Made by a program: the position numbers and the translations under genes. A DNA stretch of 64,000 bases from Adiantum capillus-veneris (lineage: Eukaryota; Streptophyta; Polypodiopsida; Polypodiales; Pteridaceae): NCBI GenBank assembly GCA_014529385.2, contig CM043943.1, forward strand, positions 158,552,247-158,616,246, in the 5' to 3' direction. Positions 10,530-20,946 of the stretch are shown one piece after another. The notes beneath the pieces were generated by a model, which saw only the letters and a program-made list of their open reading frames with translations, was not told the origin of the DNA and searched no databases. Within the stretch, counting starts at the first letter, position 1, and the number at the start of each line of letters is the position of its first letter.

Positions 10530-12494
10530 ATAGACTTATGAAGCCCTGGTTAGAGTACTTACCTTTGGATTGACTTGTTGTCAATTTCTACTTGATTCGA
10601 TTGCAACTTTCTGTCAAGCTACCGATTCCTCGTCTACAACCTGATTCCTATACAAATTTAATCAAGTTAGCTATTCTTCTATAAAGACAGTAGAGTTTTT
10701 GCTTACTGTCGTGATTGGTCTATGTGTATCACTTCAAATCGAGCTATGGAAATCAGCAATTGACTTTCAGATTCGACTTTTGCAAAAAATCAAAGGATTA
10801 GTCTGCAACTTGGAAATTGAGTGAACATGTACCAATTGGGATCCGATTGAACCCAAAATTCCCAGTGGCTTTGTATTATGCTGGTCCAACACTGTACAAG
10901 TTCAAAAGTCAAAACTGGTGTCCCTGGGTAGCAGTAGTAAATAATCGCGATTATTTACTTTTGCTAGTTTTTTGCACTTTTTGGCTTGGTTTGGCAAGTA
11001 TACAACTTGTTAAAGTCCCTGGACAAGTTTCAACAAGTTTGGACAAATTCTATTCAAGTTTATCAGCTGTTTTGTGTCTGTAGACTCTGATTTCAAGAAT
11101 CTGGCTTAAGTCTCACTTTTGTGATCCAAATTTCACCAAAAAAAATTTGTGGGGTCTACTTGATATGCTTGACCTTGTGGTATACTCAAATTTGGAATTT
11201 ATCAATTTTTGTAGCAAATGTAAATAATCATGATTATTTACTCCAGCTATATTTTTGTAAATTTTTGTCCCAACTTTGACACAGATCTGTTAAGCACCTC
11301 AAATTAAGGTCTCTAGCCAGGTTTCAACAAGTTTGGACAAGTTTTGGTCAAATGGTCATCAATTTTCTGTCCCCGCAGACTAACTTTGCAAATTTGGTTA
11401 CAATTTTCAATCCAATGATCCAAATCTTACCAAATTTGGTTTGTAGGCTTATTACAACATGGTACAACTAGTGGTATGCCAACTTGGTCAAAAAAGCTGA
11501 AAAATGGGGCAGATGTAAATAATCACGATTATTTACAGCTGGTAACTTTTTGCATCTTTTTGGTCAACTAAGCATGTACACATGTTTATCACATCAATAT
11601 AAGCCTATGAATCAAATTTCAACAAGTTTGGACAAATTTTTCTTCAATTTACACTCAAGATTTAGAAAGTCAGTACAAACTTTAGATTTTACCCTGTTTT
11701 TTGTCAGTTTGGTGATCCAAATCTTTTGTGCCTTTACAAAAGTTGTTTTTACACATGCGATAAGTCAATGGTATGAACCTTGGTCAAATCTGAGCTAAAA
11801 GTTAATAATCGTGATTATTAACTTCAGGCTTGAAATGAACTAATTTTTGTAATTTTTCAATGCACGGTCTTTTTATGAGCTATTTTAAGCCTATGAATCA
11901 AGTCAAAACTCAATATGGCCTAAAATATCAAGAAAAAGTAAATAATCTTAGTTTTGGTCAACTCTTGAAATTTTTACCTCGAAGTGTTCTTAAGCTTACC
12001 CACTGGTTCAGACAACTTTCAAGCTTACTCTCCAGTCGGATTGAGTGGTTTGGAGTCTTTTCGTGCTATTTCTAGCCCCGTAGACTTGAAATTCTGTAAC
12101 TTCCAATAACAACTCACAATGATTCTTTCAGAGAGAGAAATGTTCTGAAATCCACCTCGGATCCTACTTACCCTACTCCTAGATTCTCATGCAATGGGGT
12201 TGGGGGAAAGTGTCCACAAACACTCGTTTTCTTGTCTTTTATGGTTTTTTGAGCATTGATCTTAAGACTTGTCTCGTTTATCAATCATCCTCAAAATCTT
12301 AATTTATTTCTACAATCCTACAATCCCAAAGGCACTCAGCAAGTACGATTACTTCCAAGCTACCTCTACACAGCAAAAGACGACAATCTTAGGCTATGCG
12401 GTTTCTAAAAGAACGTTTTGAACTATAGGCGATCCTAGAGGAAGTTAAAGGATAACTTCACAAGACGCTCGTGTTTTTTCCTAGTTTAGGTCTC
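10530..12494 (-). repeat. Ty3-1 leader: degenerate ~285-bp repeats with palindromes
   Basis: Untranslated leader between primer site and gag. It is built of degenerate units sharing tttcaacaagtttggac, gtagact and gatccaaat phrases. Each unit holds a 22-nt palindrome with arms GTAAATAATC/GATTATTTAC around a dinucleotide: 10937-10958 (GC centre, perfect), 11220-11241 (AT), 11515-11536 (AC) and 11801-11822 (GT, arms GTTAATAATC). Spacing is 283, 295 and 286. A half copy (left arm only) lies at 11938. The centre varies as expected for CpG decay of TCGCGA. Between 12000 and 12494 I see no gene. Confidence 0.85.
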
Positions 12495-12517
12495 TTCGAT
12501 CCCCGGTAGTGGCGCCA
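12495..12517 (-). other. Ty3-1 primer-binding site (tRNA-Asp)
   Basis: On the minus strand it reads TGGCGCCACTACCGGGG followed by ATCGAA. That is complementary, with about three mismatches over 23 nt, to the 3' end and T arm of plant tRNA-Asp, the primer used by Athila-type elements. It lies two bases inside the LTR end (CA at 12521-12520). Confidence 0.85.
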
Positions 12518-12519
12518 AA

Positions 12520-13436
12520 TGTGGGACACGTGTCTAACATCACTATCCTATCTTATTGTAGTATTAGCGAGAACCACGATTAAATTGTCAATCCATGGGA
12601 TGAAGCTGACTCGACTAGTGCATAGAGGCTGCAAGAGGATGTCAATCTCTTGGAAAACAACTAACAACTCGCATCTAACTCAAGCTACACTCAAGTGACA
12701 GAAATCACTAAAAACCAATCGCTCATCGGCAAAGACATCACATCCTTTGCAGCATCAAATGACATCCAAACGTAATGAAACTTCTAGGACATGTTTATAA
12801 TACCTAAGCACACATGCTTATGGTCTCAAATGCCTTTTTAGGTCAAGTGCCAAAATCACGATTATTAACAGCAATGGATTTTTGACCTAGTCATTTTCGA
12901 CCCAGAATGCATCTAAATGCTTAGCAATGATGCCCCAATACCCCGCCTATGCTTAGTTTTTTATTTGAAAGTGTAAATTCCTAATTATTATCTTAGGCCG
13001 CGGGTCGGTGATGCCAAAAGCTACGAAATACCGTGATGTGTTTACATCAATGCGTAGAGCTCTTACATGCGGTTGCAATGCAACAAACGCGACTGCAATG
13101 TGACAACCGAGGAGGGAGTAGAAAGCGCGAGAAGGAGAGAGGGACGCCCTTAGCTCACGCTGTGTATTTCATTATCCAAAACTTAATAATAAATTACAAA
13201 AACTGGCTTTATACCTTAGCCAAGGTTTTTGGTGGTCAAAACTAATAATTTGGGAGTTCTACCAAAGATGGGTAATGACAGGTTGATACAATCTGGAAGC
13301 TTGTAGCCCTGGCTCATCAATTACAAGGTTTATCCAAAAAAAATAGGAGTTACAATATTCTCGAATTATCAAAATAATAAATGTTTTTACAATGAGAACT
13401 CCGAAAAATGGTATCTGTGTTAGCTTGCTGCTAGCA
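12520..13436 (-). repeat. Ty3-1 5' LTR
   Basis: The inner end is firm: minus-strand CCCACA, then two bases, then the primer site. The outer end is a guess: a CA at 13436 just before homology to the element A transposase begins at about 13445. A TATA box at 13207-13213 lies 693 bp from the inner end. The sequence around it (ggctaaggtataaagcca, then gtttttgtaa) matches the Ty3-2 LTR (gctgaggtatataagcca, gtttttgtaa), which sits 733 bp from its inner end. Confidence 0.65.
13207..13213 (-). promoter_or_regulatory. TATA box in Ty3-1 LTR
   Basis: Minus-strand TATAAAG, embedded in a stretch conserved with the TATA region of the Ty3-2 LTR at 56923-56930. It is the likely RNA polymerase II start for the element. 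Confidence 0.6.
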
Positions 13437-13444
13437 CTTTTAGA

Positions 13445-14040
13445 CTATTTTGACTCCCAAAGTCCCAATGAGTTTCAATTGTGGAAAAAGGTGTGTGACA
13501 TTACCACCTACAAAGGTAACGAAGCAACCCTAAGAATTAAGTGTGCTCGTGTGTGGCAGTCTGTAGATGAAATTTTGTTTGCTAGAAAAGGCAAAGCTAA
13601 CTTCTGTTGAGATATCCACCTTAAAGTTTGTAATCAATAGTTTCACATCGCAAAAAATAGTGGATGTCTGGGGGAAGATGCACATAACACATTACATGGT
13701 GGGTTGAACACTTTGTCTCTGCAGTAAAAAAACATCAGTGTTTGAACTAAAGTTTTATATTTTTGCAGCACATTCTTTTTGCTCATAGCTCATTTTTTCT
13801 CGACACATTCGGTTCATTGGGCATCTGGAGTAGCCAAGGAATGGAGCGCTCACACTATCAAGCAAAAGCAGTGTATTTAAAAAATACACGGCATGGAGGT
13901 GGGAGAAAAAAGAGCAATGCCCTACACGAAATGTTCAATTGGTTCTACAGAATTTTAGCGGGGAGAGAAAGGAACAAGACCAGAGTGCAAAGAAGCTTGA
14001 AATGCAGAATAGAGAAAGTGGTTAGCGTGAGGCGATAACA
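13445..14040 (+). pseudogene. Element A transposase fragment (C-terminal exons)
   Basis: Homologous to exons 3-4 of the element B transposase. Shared blocks are NEFQLWKKVC (B: KRWELWKDLC), ITHYM before an intron, then HILFAHSSFFLDTFGSLGIW, SQGMERSHYQAKAVYLKNT and RHGGG...EMFNWFYR. The intron (13699-13768, GT...GCAG, 70 nt) falls at the same codon boundary as the B intron (20349-20431). The candidate catalytic Glu in GMERSHYQ is intact here, unlike in B. Upstream exons are missing because Ty3-1 inserted. Superfamily not identified. Confidence 0.72.
13699..13768 (+). other. Intron in element A transposase
   Basis: A 70-nt GT-AG intron: donor after ACATG, acceptor TTTTTGCAG. Position and phase match the intron in element B between codons for M and H. 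Confidence 0.7.
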
Positions 14041-14270
14041 ATCATATCATGCTTCTAGTACAAAAGATTGATTCCAACGATGTTTGATGACAAGGCGACA
14101 AAATGGCAGGCATTGGGTGGAAAATAAAAAAAATTTAATACTAACCACTTCCATATTAAACATTCATTGTAATGCCGTGTGATTTTTTGACGCCCCAATC
14201 AGTGGTTCCATGTAACAAATTTTGACAATTTTGGATTTATTTATTTTTTAATCCCTCAGAGAGTCAACAA

Positions 14271-14706
14271 TGTGCAAAGAGAAAAAAAGACAAGGTTACA
14301 CCTGAAGAGCAACAAGCGCAAGAGGAGAGGAGGAAAAAGTATAAAGATGATCATCCTCAATGAGCCAGGCAGGCGGCTCCTCCACCACCACCAACAGCAC
14401 AAAAAAAGTGGAGATGGAAGACAAGCATAGTTTCTCTGCGTGAGATCAGAAAATATCAAAAGAGCACTGAGTGAGAGAGATGATGGATGAATATAGCAAC
14501 TCTCTCGGGTGGTGAGAGAGATGATGGATGAATATAGCAACTCGGTTACATGAATACAACGTGCAGTTCTACTCGCCCTACAAGATGTGGAAGACATTTT
14601 GGCGCAGCTTTTTCAGGATGGCGTCTCCTATGTGGTGCATGCAAAGCATGTAACATTAAAAAATATGGATTTAGCCTTAGCAATCAATTTAAGAAATGAA
14701 GGATGA
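14271..14706 (+). pseudogene. Element A H3-like histone fold (decayed)
   Basis: In frame from 14364, ARQAAPPPPP is followed by a basic stretch and VSLREIRKYQKSTE (14430-14471), a near-exact match to the H3 alpha-N helix (VALREIRKYQKSTE). After a small deletion and a 41-bp direct duplication (copies starting near 14474 and 14515), the frame resumes with REMMDEYSN, then ALQDVEDILAQLFQDG, HAKHVTLKNMDLALAINLR, which follow H3 REIAQDF, ALQEAAEAYLVGLFEDT and HAKRVTIMPKDIQLARRIR. There are stops at 14361 and 14472 and a frame change. No ARTKQTAR start is visible. It sits about 230 bp after the transposase, as in element B. Confidence 0.78.
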
Positions 14707-14915
14707 CTTCATCAGAAATAGTCTATCCCATGTACTCTCTGTACTCTCTCTTGGTTAGATTTGTAATCTTTTTCTATAATATCAAATGGCAAATTTCTAC
14801 CATTTCGTGCAATTGTTCAACTTTATTTTGTACATTGTTTTTTATAGTATTTGAATTGTTGGGTATGTTAAATTTAAGTTGATCACCATGGCACTCGGCT
14901 CGTTCGATGGTGTCC

Positions 14916-15272
14916 ACATGCACAGAACCTGGAACATCCAACCATCGGGCGGCCGGGGGGCATGTCTCGGTGATTCTTTTGCAAAACGAGGCGACGAGGG
15001 GGCCGTACAGGGTCAACCAAATCAGATTATACATTGGCGGCGCCCAACGGGGTTGGGTGGGGCAAAAAAAAGCCCCTGTGCGCCACGGCGTGCAGGGAAC
15101 AAATCTGGCAGTGCCCGACCGACCCGACCCGTCCGACCCCGCCGGGCGTCGTCGATGTATAATCTACTCTGGTTGACCCCGTACGGTACCCCCATTGTGC
15201 CGTTTTCCAAAAGAATCACTGAGGCGTGCCTTCGGCCGCCCGGTGGTTGGATGTTCCAGGTTCTGTGCATGT
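14916..15272. repeat. GC-rich foldback: ~147-bp inverted arms
   Basis: Left arm 14916-15062 and right arm 15123-15272 are inverted copies, about 80% alike by eye, separated by about 60 bp. Both start atgcacagaacctggaac and carry gattcttttg and gattatacat blocks. GC content is well above the surroundings. Because the arms mirror each other, both strands show similar open frames; I treat these as artefacts. It lies between the H3-like gene and the convergent gene II of element A, the same place where element B has two short hairpins. Confidence 0.82.
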
Positions 15273-15405
15273 GTGCATGTGGTGCAGAAATGAAATTTAT
15301 TGGACAAAATATGAATTAAAAAAAAACAAGTACTGAATGGTGACAGAAATCATCGACAAAACAATTATTCTTTATTGATTTGGATATTACATCATGGTCG
15401 ATTAG

Positions 15406-15787
15406 TTATGTGGATATGGGGTGAATGGCTGACTTGACGCCAAGGGATTTTACAATTTCCTCTGGGTTTGTCAACCCTTGACCTAGGCTCAAGGCGCAGT
15501 GGGAGGACCGAGCCTGGGTGCTTGCATACAATGATGCCTCTTGATCCACCAATATACATTTGTGAGCGTTTAGGATGAGAGAATATTCAACAAGTATTCC
15601 ACTTAATGCTTTGCACTTTAGCAGCTCCGCATAACCATTCCTGAAGAACTCTGTGTGAGTAACTCTAAGAATCGATGGCCCCAAATGGCTCAGGTAGTGC
15701 CAAAGCGAGCTATCCCTACCCATGGAGATGTTGCACGAACCTCCAGTACGCATTGCGAACTTATCAACATGGTATGCCATCTGCAAA
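15406..15787 (-). pseudogene. Element A gene II, last exon
   Basis: The minus-strand exon is preceded by acceptor CTTTGCAG at 15788 and stays open for 126 codons to a stop at 15406. It aligns with the last exon of gene II in element B (23111-23493): VDKFAMRTGGS (B: VDAWAQRSGGG), LWHYLSHL (LAHYLGTL), NGYAELLKCKALS (NGRYNIFALRSLS), and NPEEIVKSL near the end (NDTQEITTTL). The upstream exon with its donor is at 26920 and above, beyond element B. Function unknown; no known domain recognised. Confidence 0.62.
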
Positions 15788-15829
15788 GCACTTTAATTGA
15801 CTTTAACTCTTGTAGTAAGGATACATTAG

Positions 15830-17490
15830 GCAAAAAATGGACTCTCCATGGGCCTTGTAAGAATCCCTAATTTAAAGGAAGCCTGCTGATGGGGGCTTTT
15901 CACAAGCCAAGCTCCCATACCCCTCTTCTCTCGTCCCCACCCCATGAAAACCCCCTCTTAGGGAGGGAGTGATAAAAGGCATTGGAAAAAGTAAGAAAAA
16001 AATAAAGTATGATTATGTAAATATATGAGAAAGGTAAAATAGGCCACCTCATGCCTGCGGGGCAGCCCATCCCCACCTTGCCTCCTTTTTCTTCATTGTT
16101 TCCCCACCGTGTGTCCCTTTTCCTCTCCTCCACTCAAAAGGTCAACCCCCTCTCTCTTCCCCTTGTCCTTTCTCCTTTCTCTCTCCCCTCAAGCTACCCC
16201 ACCTCTCACCAATAATGCATTCTAACTCACCAATAATGCACCCTAACTCACATGCAACTTATGCTATCTTCCAAAATAGTATACCTCACCCCCCCTTTCT
16301 CTCTCCTATCATATCCCATGACCCAAATACCCCCCTCTCTCTCTAAAGGGCGCCATGTCTCTTGTCTTGTAACTAAATAACCTCCCCCACACTCACACAC
16401 ACTCAGTTTCACTGAAAAAGGTGCCCACAAACCCATCCCCACCCAGTGGTTACCTGATTTTTCTTGTGTTCACACACATCTACACACAGATTCACCTCTG
16501 AACACTCTCCCCTCTTGTAATTACTTTATTCTCCATGTCACGTCTCACTTTTTTTCATCAACCCATCTCTCTCTCTCTTAGTCTCTCTCTCATGAGACTG
16601 CTGTTCTGGCACATATACACACAGCCAGACAAGTGGGGCCCACAGTCACATGGCCTATGTAGATAATGATTTCTTCATTTCTAAATTCTAGAATTTCTCC
16701 CCCCTCCTCCCCTATATAAAGAGGGGTCACCATCACACTAACAACACACACAACATCACCAAAGAATACACTATGCACTGTGTGTGCCTAGTGCGCACAC
16801 ACACACCCACACCATCACCATCACCGCAATCACCATGCTCGTCTTGAGCATGACCTCTACACCCTTGGGCTATGGAAGATGAAGGGAAACTAAATGAAGG
16901 ATGATGACCATAACCCTCGTGCGAGTCTTCGCCATCAACTCCCACCTATCCGCCATGTGCTCTACCACGCTCTCCCTTCTCATTCCCCTACCCTATGCTC
17001 CCCATTTCATCGCCTTATTCTCTAAATAAAGCTTGAGGTTTTGTGAGTATGTTTTCTTGCAATGTTTTGCCCATGTGAGGTGTGCGGAATCGCCACCTAG
17101 TCTTGTGTTTGGAGTGAGCTTGTGTATGTGTGAAGGGTGTGCGGATTCGCCATCCTTTTGTGGTGCCTAAGTACTAAGCCGCTATACCCCCTCCCTCACT
17201 CTCTCTCTCTCTCACTTGATCTCATTCCCTTTCCTCTTCATCATTACTCCCAAGCATCCATCTCTCTTGGATGAAAACTTTGTTATGGTGGTGTGTTGTT
17301 TGCGTCCTAGCCGCTGAAGCTAGGTGGTGCCCCCTGTTTGCTTTACCATGACAGGCTCGAGGCGCGCCATTCGGTCCCCGATGTTTTAGAGGCCGTCGGG
17401 GTTCGCTTTGCTCCCGTCACTGCCAAGATTAAGGGGGACAAAGGCTTTGAATGGGGCTATTTTGGTAGGCTCTACTCCACCTTTGACCCC
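15830..17490. other. Non-coding insert with TATA-like promoter
   Basis: No gene seen. Pyrimidine-rich stretches (16080-16600) alternate with ca/cac repeats. A good TATA box (CTATATAAAGAG) lies at 16713, followed by sequence with direct repeats of gtgtgcgga and tcgcca (17080-17150). This could be a solo LTR or the 5' end of an unidentified element sitting in the intron of element A. Exact ends not determined. Confidence 0.35.
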
Positions 17491-17496
17491 TAAAAA

Positions 17497-17528
17497 GGTA
17501 GGGGGAAAGGGGGGGGGGGGGGGGGTAA
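17497..17528 (+). repeat. Candidate left terminal repeat of element B
   Basis: GGTAGG, a short spacer, a G run (17509-17525) and TAA. It mirrors 26693-26723 on the other strand. Homopolymer runs make the match weak evidence by itself. Confidence 0.4.
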
Positions 17529-17932
17529 CCATTTAAAAAGTAGGGAAGGGGGGGGTAAACCATTTGAAAAGTAGGGGGGTAGGGGGTCTTCTCTCTCTAC
17601 CTTTTTGGCCAACTTGTAAGTGGCCTCTTAACTCTCCCATGCCACCTAAGCAAATCCATGGGTCAAAGAGGTCAAAAAAATGACTTTTTTCAAAAACTTT
17701 CAAAAAAACTCTATTCCCCCCTAAAATGTACGCCCAACATATACACATAATAAAAAAAATATTTTTAAGTTAAATTACTCAAAATTCAACATTTTTTGAC
17801 TCCCTCCAAACTTTTAGAAAATTCCCCCCAAAATTGAAAACTCTCTTTCCTAATCTAAGCTCCTCTCCTACACCCATCTCCCTTGCACCTGCACCTGCTG
17901 CTGCACCTACGCACCCATCTCTCCATCCTAAA

Positions 17933-20805
17933 ATGCCTCTTGACGACGTGACCAATGTCCCAGCAAGCTCTTCACGCGGTAGGTCTCCAGGGCTTTTCCT
18001 ACGCCTACCTCAAGAGTATGTTCCGACAAAGAAAACATACTTGGGTACATTACCTTCAGCCAACGAACGCCGCGCTCAAGGGGAGAAGAATGTGGATCTC
18101 TGGATAGACGGATGCTTGTATCCAAAGGATCCTTCTCTCAATGTTCATCCGTCTTTTACAAACATTCCATCACTGTTGCAATACGTTGGAAATGGAGAGC
18201 AAGGTTTGTTGGGCTACTGCAAGAGACTCAACAAACACGAGATTGCGCGGTCCGAGATCTACTTGCGTCATTGGCAGTTGCTCAATGGGAGTTTCCACAA
18301 TCTTCAAGCTCAGATGCAAACAGCTACTAGTGCGCTTGAGGAGGCAAAGAGCACCATCACAACCAAGGAAAATGTAATTAAAAAGCTTGAGGATACTCTT
18401 TCACACATGAAGAGTACTGCCATGGGAGGTAGGGTGAGGAAACGAGAGTTGTCCGAAATTCATACTCTTGCACCACGTGGAGGTGCAAGAAAACGAAGGG
18501 TGACAGCTATGAGGTAACATGTTCTATCCCTCATGTTGTTTAAGTTTAATACGGCTCATCGTTGTTGTTTTGGGCAATAGGAACTTCGTCCAAGAAACGT
18601 GCGGCGGCGAGAATGCGTCAGCTAGGGCTACTTTACTTCGTTCTTGTTTCAACAAAGAGGATTTTATTGGGATGCTTGATGCTCTAGAGGCAAAACACTT
18701 GAAAGACGCAATCACTAAGAGAGTTCTTAGAGATTTTTCTAATATTGTCACTGATCTAGATGTTCAGGATATTTGTGATGTTGTTGGGATTAGTACCAAG
18801 GGCTATCAAGCAATACATCAAGTGTTAAAAGATGCATTAAGAAGTCGAGGAGTCACGGAAAACCTATTCCCACTTCCTCACAGAGTGCAGATTGCCAAGA
18901 AGGTGTCAAATGAAGATGTTGTTCACCGATTAGGGGGCTACTTGTATATTGAGGACACGATGCCTCTTCAGCTGCTCCGTAGCAAATCACAAGGAAGGAA
19001 GGGCCGCGGGAAGGGAAGCGGTGCTGTTTCTAACAGTGTGTTGCGGACCGAAGGGTTTGTTTACACCAAATTCAACAATATCTTTGTGGACTTGATGCGA
19101 TTGCAGCAGTCCATGGCTGTTTTCTACAATTTGAGTGATGCAGGTTAGTTTAGAGTTGCCTACATGCTCTATGATGTGTCATAACATGCATTCTGAGGCT
19201 TTATGTTGTTGGCAGTTCTTGAAGGCAAGCTTGTGTTCGTGCTGAAGTTGGATGAGTGTGTAATTGTTAAAGGGAGAAAGTTGGAGAGAATGAGCATCAC
19301 GCTTATGAATGAAGCCCTAGCTTATGCCAAGCAATCTTGCAGTTCGAGTGAAGCGACAAAGCCCTCTTTTAGTGTGCAATCACAGAAGGATATATGGTGA
19401 CTTGGTGCAATTGAAGTTCCGAAAGAGACACATGAAGTCCTTGCATGGATTTTCAGTAGAATCCCATGGGTCACATAGGTCATTAAAGCTCAAATAAACG
19501 GTGAGAAGCTCATGGTTCCAGGACGTGGGGAGTTTGATGTTGAATGGCATTTAGGTGGTGATCTAAAGACCATAAAGTGCATGCTTGGATGCAAACAAGG
19601 TGCAAATTCTTTACTTCCCTATCCATTCTGTACGAAAGGGCACAAGACAAGTCGAGCAACTCAAGTGGAAGGTCAGGACGATGATAATGATGACCATATA
19701 AATAGGGAGTGGCAAAGTTCGGTTCTTTCATGTGATATGCTGCAGGTGCCCAATAGGGATAGCAAAGATCCTAGGTGGAACCCCATAATTCCCTTCTCCC
19801 TCAACAATGTTCACTTTTGCACATTGCATGCGTTTATGCGAATATTTGATAGGATCTTAAAGCATCACATTGATTATGCTTTCACAATGAAGCCCCTTCA
19901 ACGATCAAAAGACTCCTTGCAGGGGGTGGAGACGCTCCTTAATGAGATTGGATGTCACCGATCAAGGGTGAACATTGTAGCAGAGACTTGTAGGGAGAAG
20001 ACATATGAGGTGGCACAGAAGGTTTCCATGAATGGAGCCAAAGCACGTCGATTTTTCAAGAAGATGTCAAAGTCTCCAATGTAGGTATCCAAGGCAAGTG
20101 TCGATCTAGCAAGTGAGAAGCGGTGGGAGTTGTGGAAAGATTTGTGTTCATGCACGACGGACAAAGATCCCAATGTGGAGGTTGCTAACCAACGCAAGCT
20201 AGTATGGTCATCCTTTCAAAAGGTTGTGCAATTGATGAATCTTTCAAGCACCACCGTTGAGCAGCGAGAGGAGTTCAAGAAGGTGCTTTATGAATTCACA
20301 AAGGCCACTAAGGACGGATGGTCTGAAAGCAAGATTACACACTACATGGTTTGTTTTAACGGACTTAATACATATGCAATGTTTGAAAATGTAACTTTTC
20401 TATTCGCTTATCTCCTTTTTGGTTGTTTTAGCACATTCTCTATTCGCATGGTGCATACTTCATGGACCGCTATGGTTCGCTTGATATATGGAGTACACAA
20501 GGCATGGGAAGTCCCACTATCAAGCAAAAGGAGTCTACTTCAAGAATACTCGGCATGGTGGTGGTAGTTCACACTCCAACTACCTCCAAGAGATGTTTAA
20601 TTGGTTTTTTAGGCACGCCTTTGGGAGAACTCGTACTATTGAGAAAGCAAGAGAATCGATGTTAGCAAAGCAGTTACGCAACGCTTCCCGTACTGCAGCA
20701 TCCGAGAAGTGGAAACGCTCGCGAGCGTCCCTCGGCCACGAAGATTGGCGTGCAACTAAATATCGAAAAGGCAGCGTTTGGGCGTCGCGTCAGCCGTCCG
20801 CATGA
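17933..20805 (+). pseudogene. Element B transposase-like gene, four exons, DDE-type candidate
   Basis: Exons 17933-18513, 18581-19143, 19216-20348 and 20432-20805 join in frame through GT-AG introns of 67, 72 and 83 nt. I chose the ATG at 17933 (MPLDDVTN). Exon 1 encodes a coiled coil and a basic stretch (GGVRKR-like, RKRR). Exon 2 looks helical. Exon 3 has VLKLDECVIVKGRKL (Asp at 19251), WHLGGDLKTIKCMLG (Asp at 19560) and NNVHFCTLHAFMRI. Exon 4 has GSLDIW, TQGM, then SHYQAKGVYFKNTRHGGG. These fit a D-D-E transposase, by inference. In-frame stops at 19398, 19476 and 20082 and a 1-nt deletion near 20508, at the candidate Glu, break it. Superfamily not assigned. Confidence 0.65.
20349..20431 (+). 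other. Last intron of element B transposase
   Basis: An 83-nt intron with donor ATG|GTTTGT and acceptor TTTTAG|CAC, conserved in position with the element A intron at 13699-13768. Confidence 0.7.
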
Positions 20806-20894
20806 TCCAGGTTTAGTTGTTCAATTCAATTTCTTTATTTGAGTTTCACTCAATTGACCGCATAGTGTGAAAGGGCCCAAATCTCAAAAAAACC

Positions 20895-20903
20895 TATTTA
20901 AAG
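20895..20903 (+). promoter_or_regulatory. TATA-like box before the H3-like gene
   Basis: TATTTAAAG about 45 nt upstream of the ATG at 20947, with a pyrimidine-rich stretch after it. It could drive separate transcription of the H3-like gene. The CTACTAG at 20933-20939 could alternatively be a splice acceptor. Confidence 0.3.
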
Positions 20904-20946
20904 GTTGAAGGGGCTCATTTTGTGATCTTCCCTACTAGGTGCAACC

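Larger units (their letters stand above)
2050..13436 (-). mobile_element. Ty3-1: Athila/Tat-like Ty3 retrotransposon, 5' LTR to 3' region
   Basis: Minus-strand order is 5' LTR (13436-12520), tRNA-Asp primer site, about 2-kb leader with a palindrome array, Gag N-terminus, proline-rich and zinc-knuckle Gag C-terminus, protease, linker, reverse transcriptase, RNase H and integrase. Compared with Ty3-2 (59077-64000) it lacks the Gag capsid core. It is broken by many stops and frameshifts and by a solo LTR at 7186-7779. Its 5' LTR borders transposase sequence of element A at about 13440, so it most likely inserted into that transposon. The left end is not in the window. Confidence 0.8.

Noticed and set aside
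10937-11822. Palindrome array as a CRISPR array
   Set aside because: Period (~285 bp) is far too long, units are degenerate throughout, and the context is a plant retrotransposon leader.
14879-15319. Open frames on both strands near 14.9-15.3 kb
   Set aside because: They mirror each other because of the foldback; no homology and GC-driven openness.
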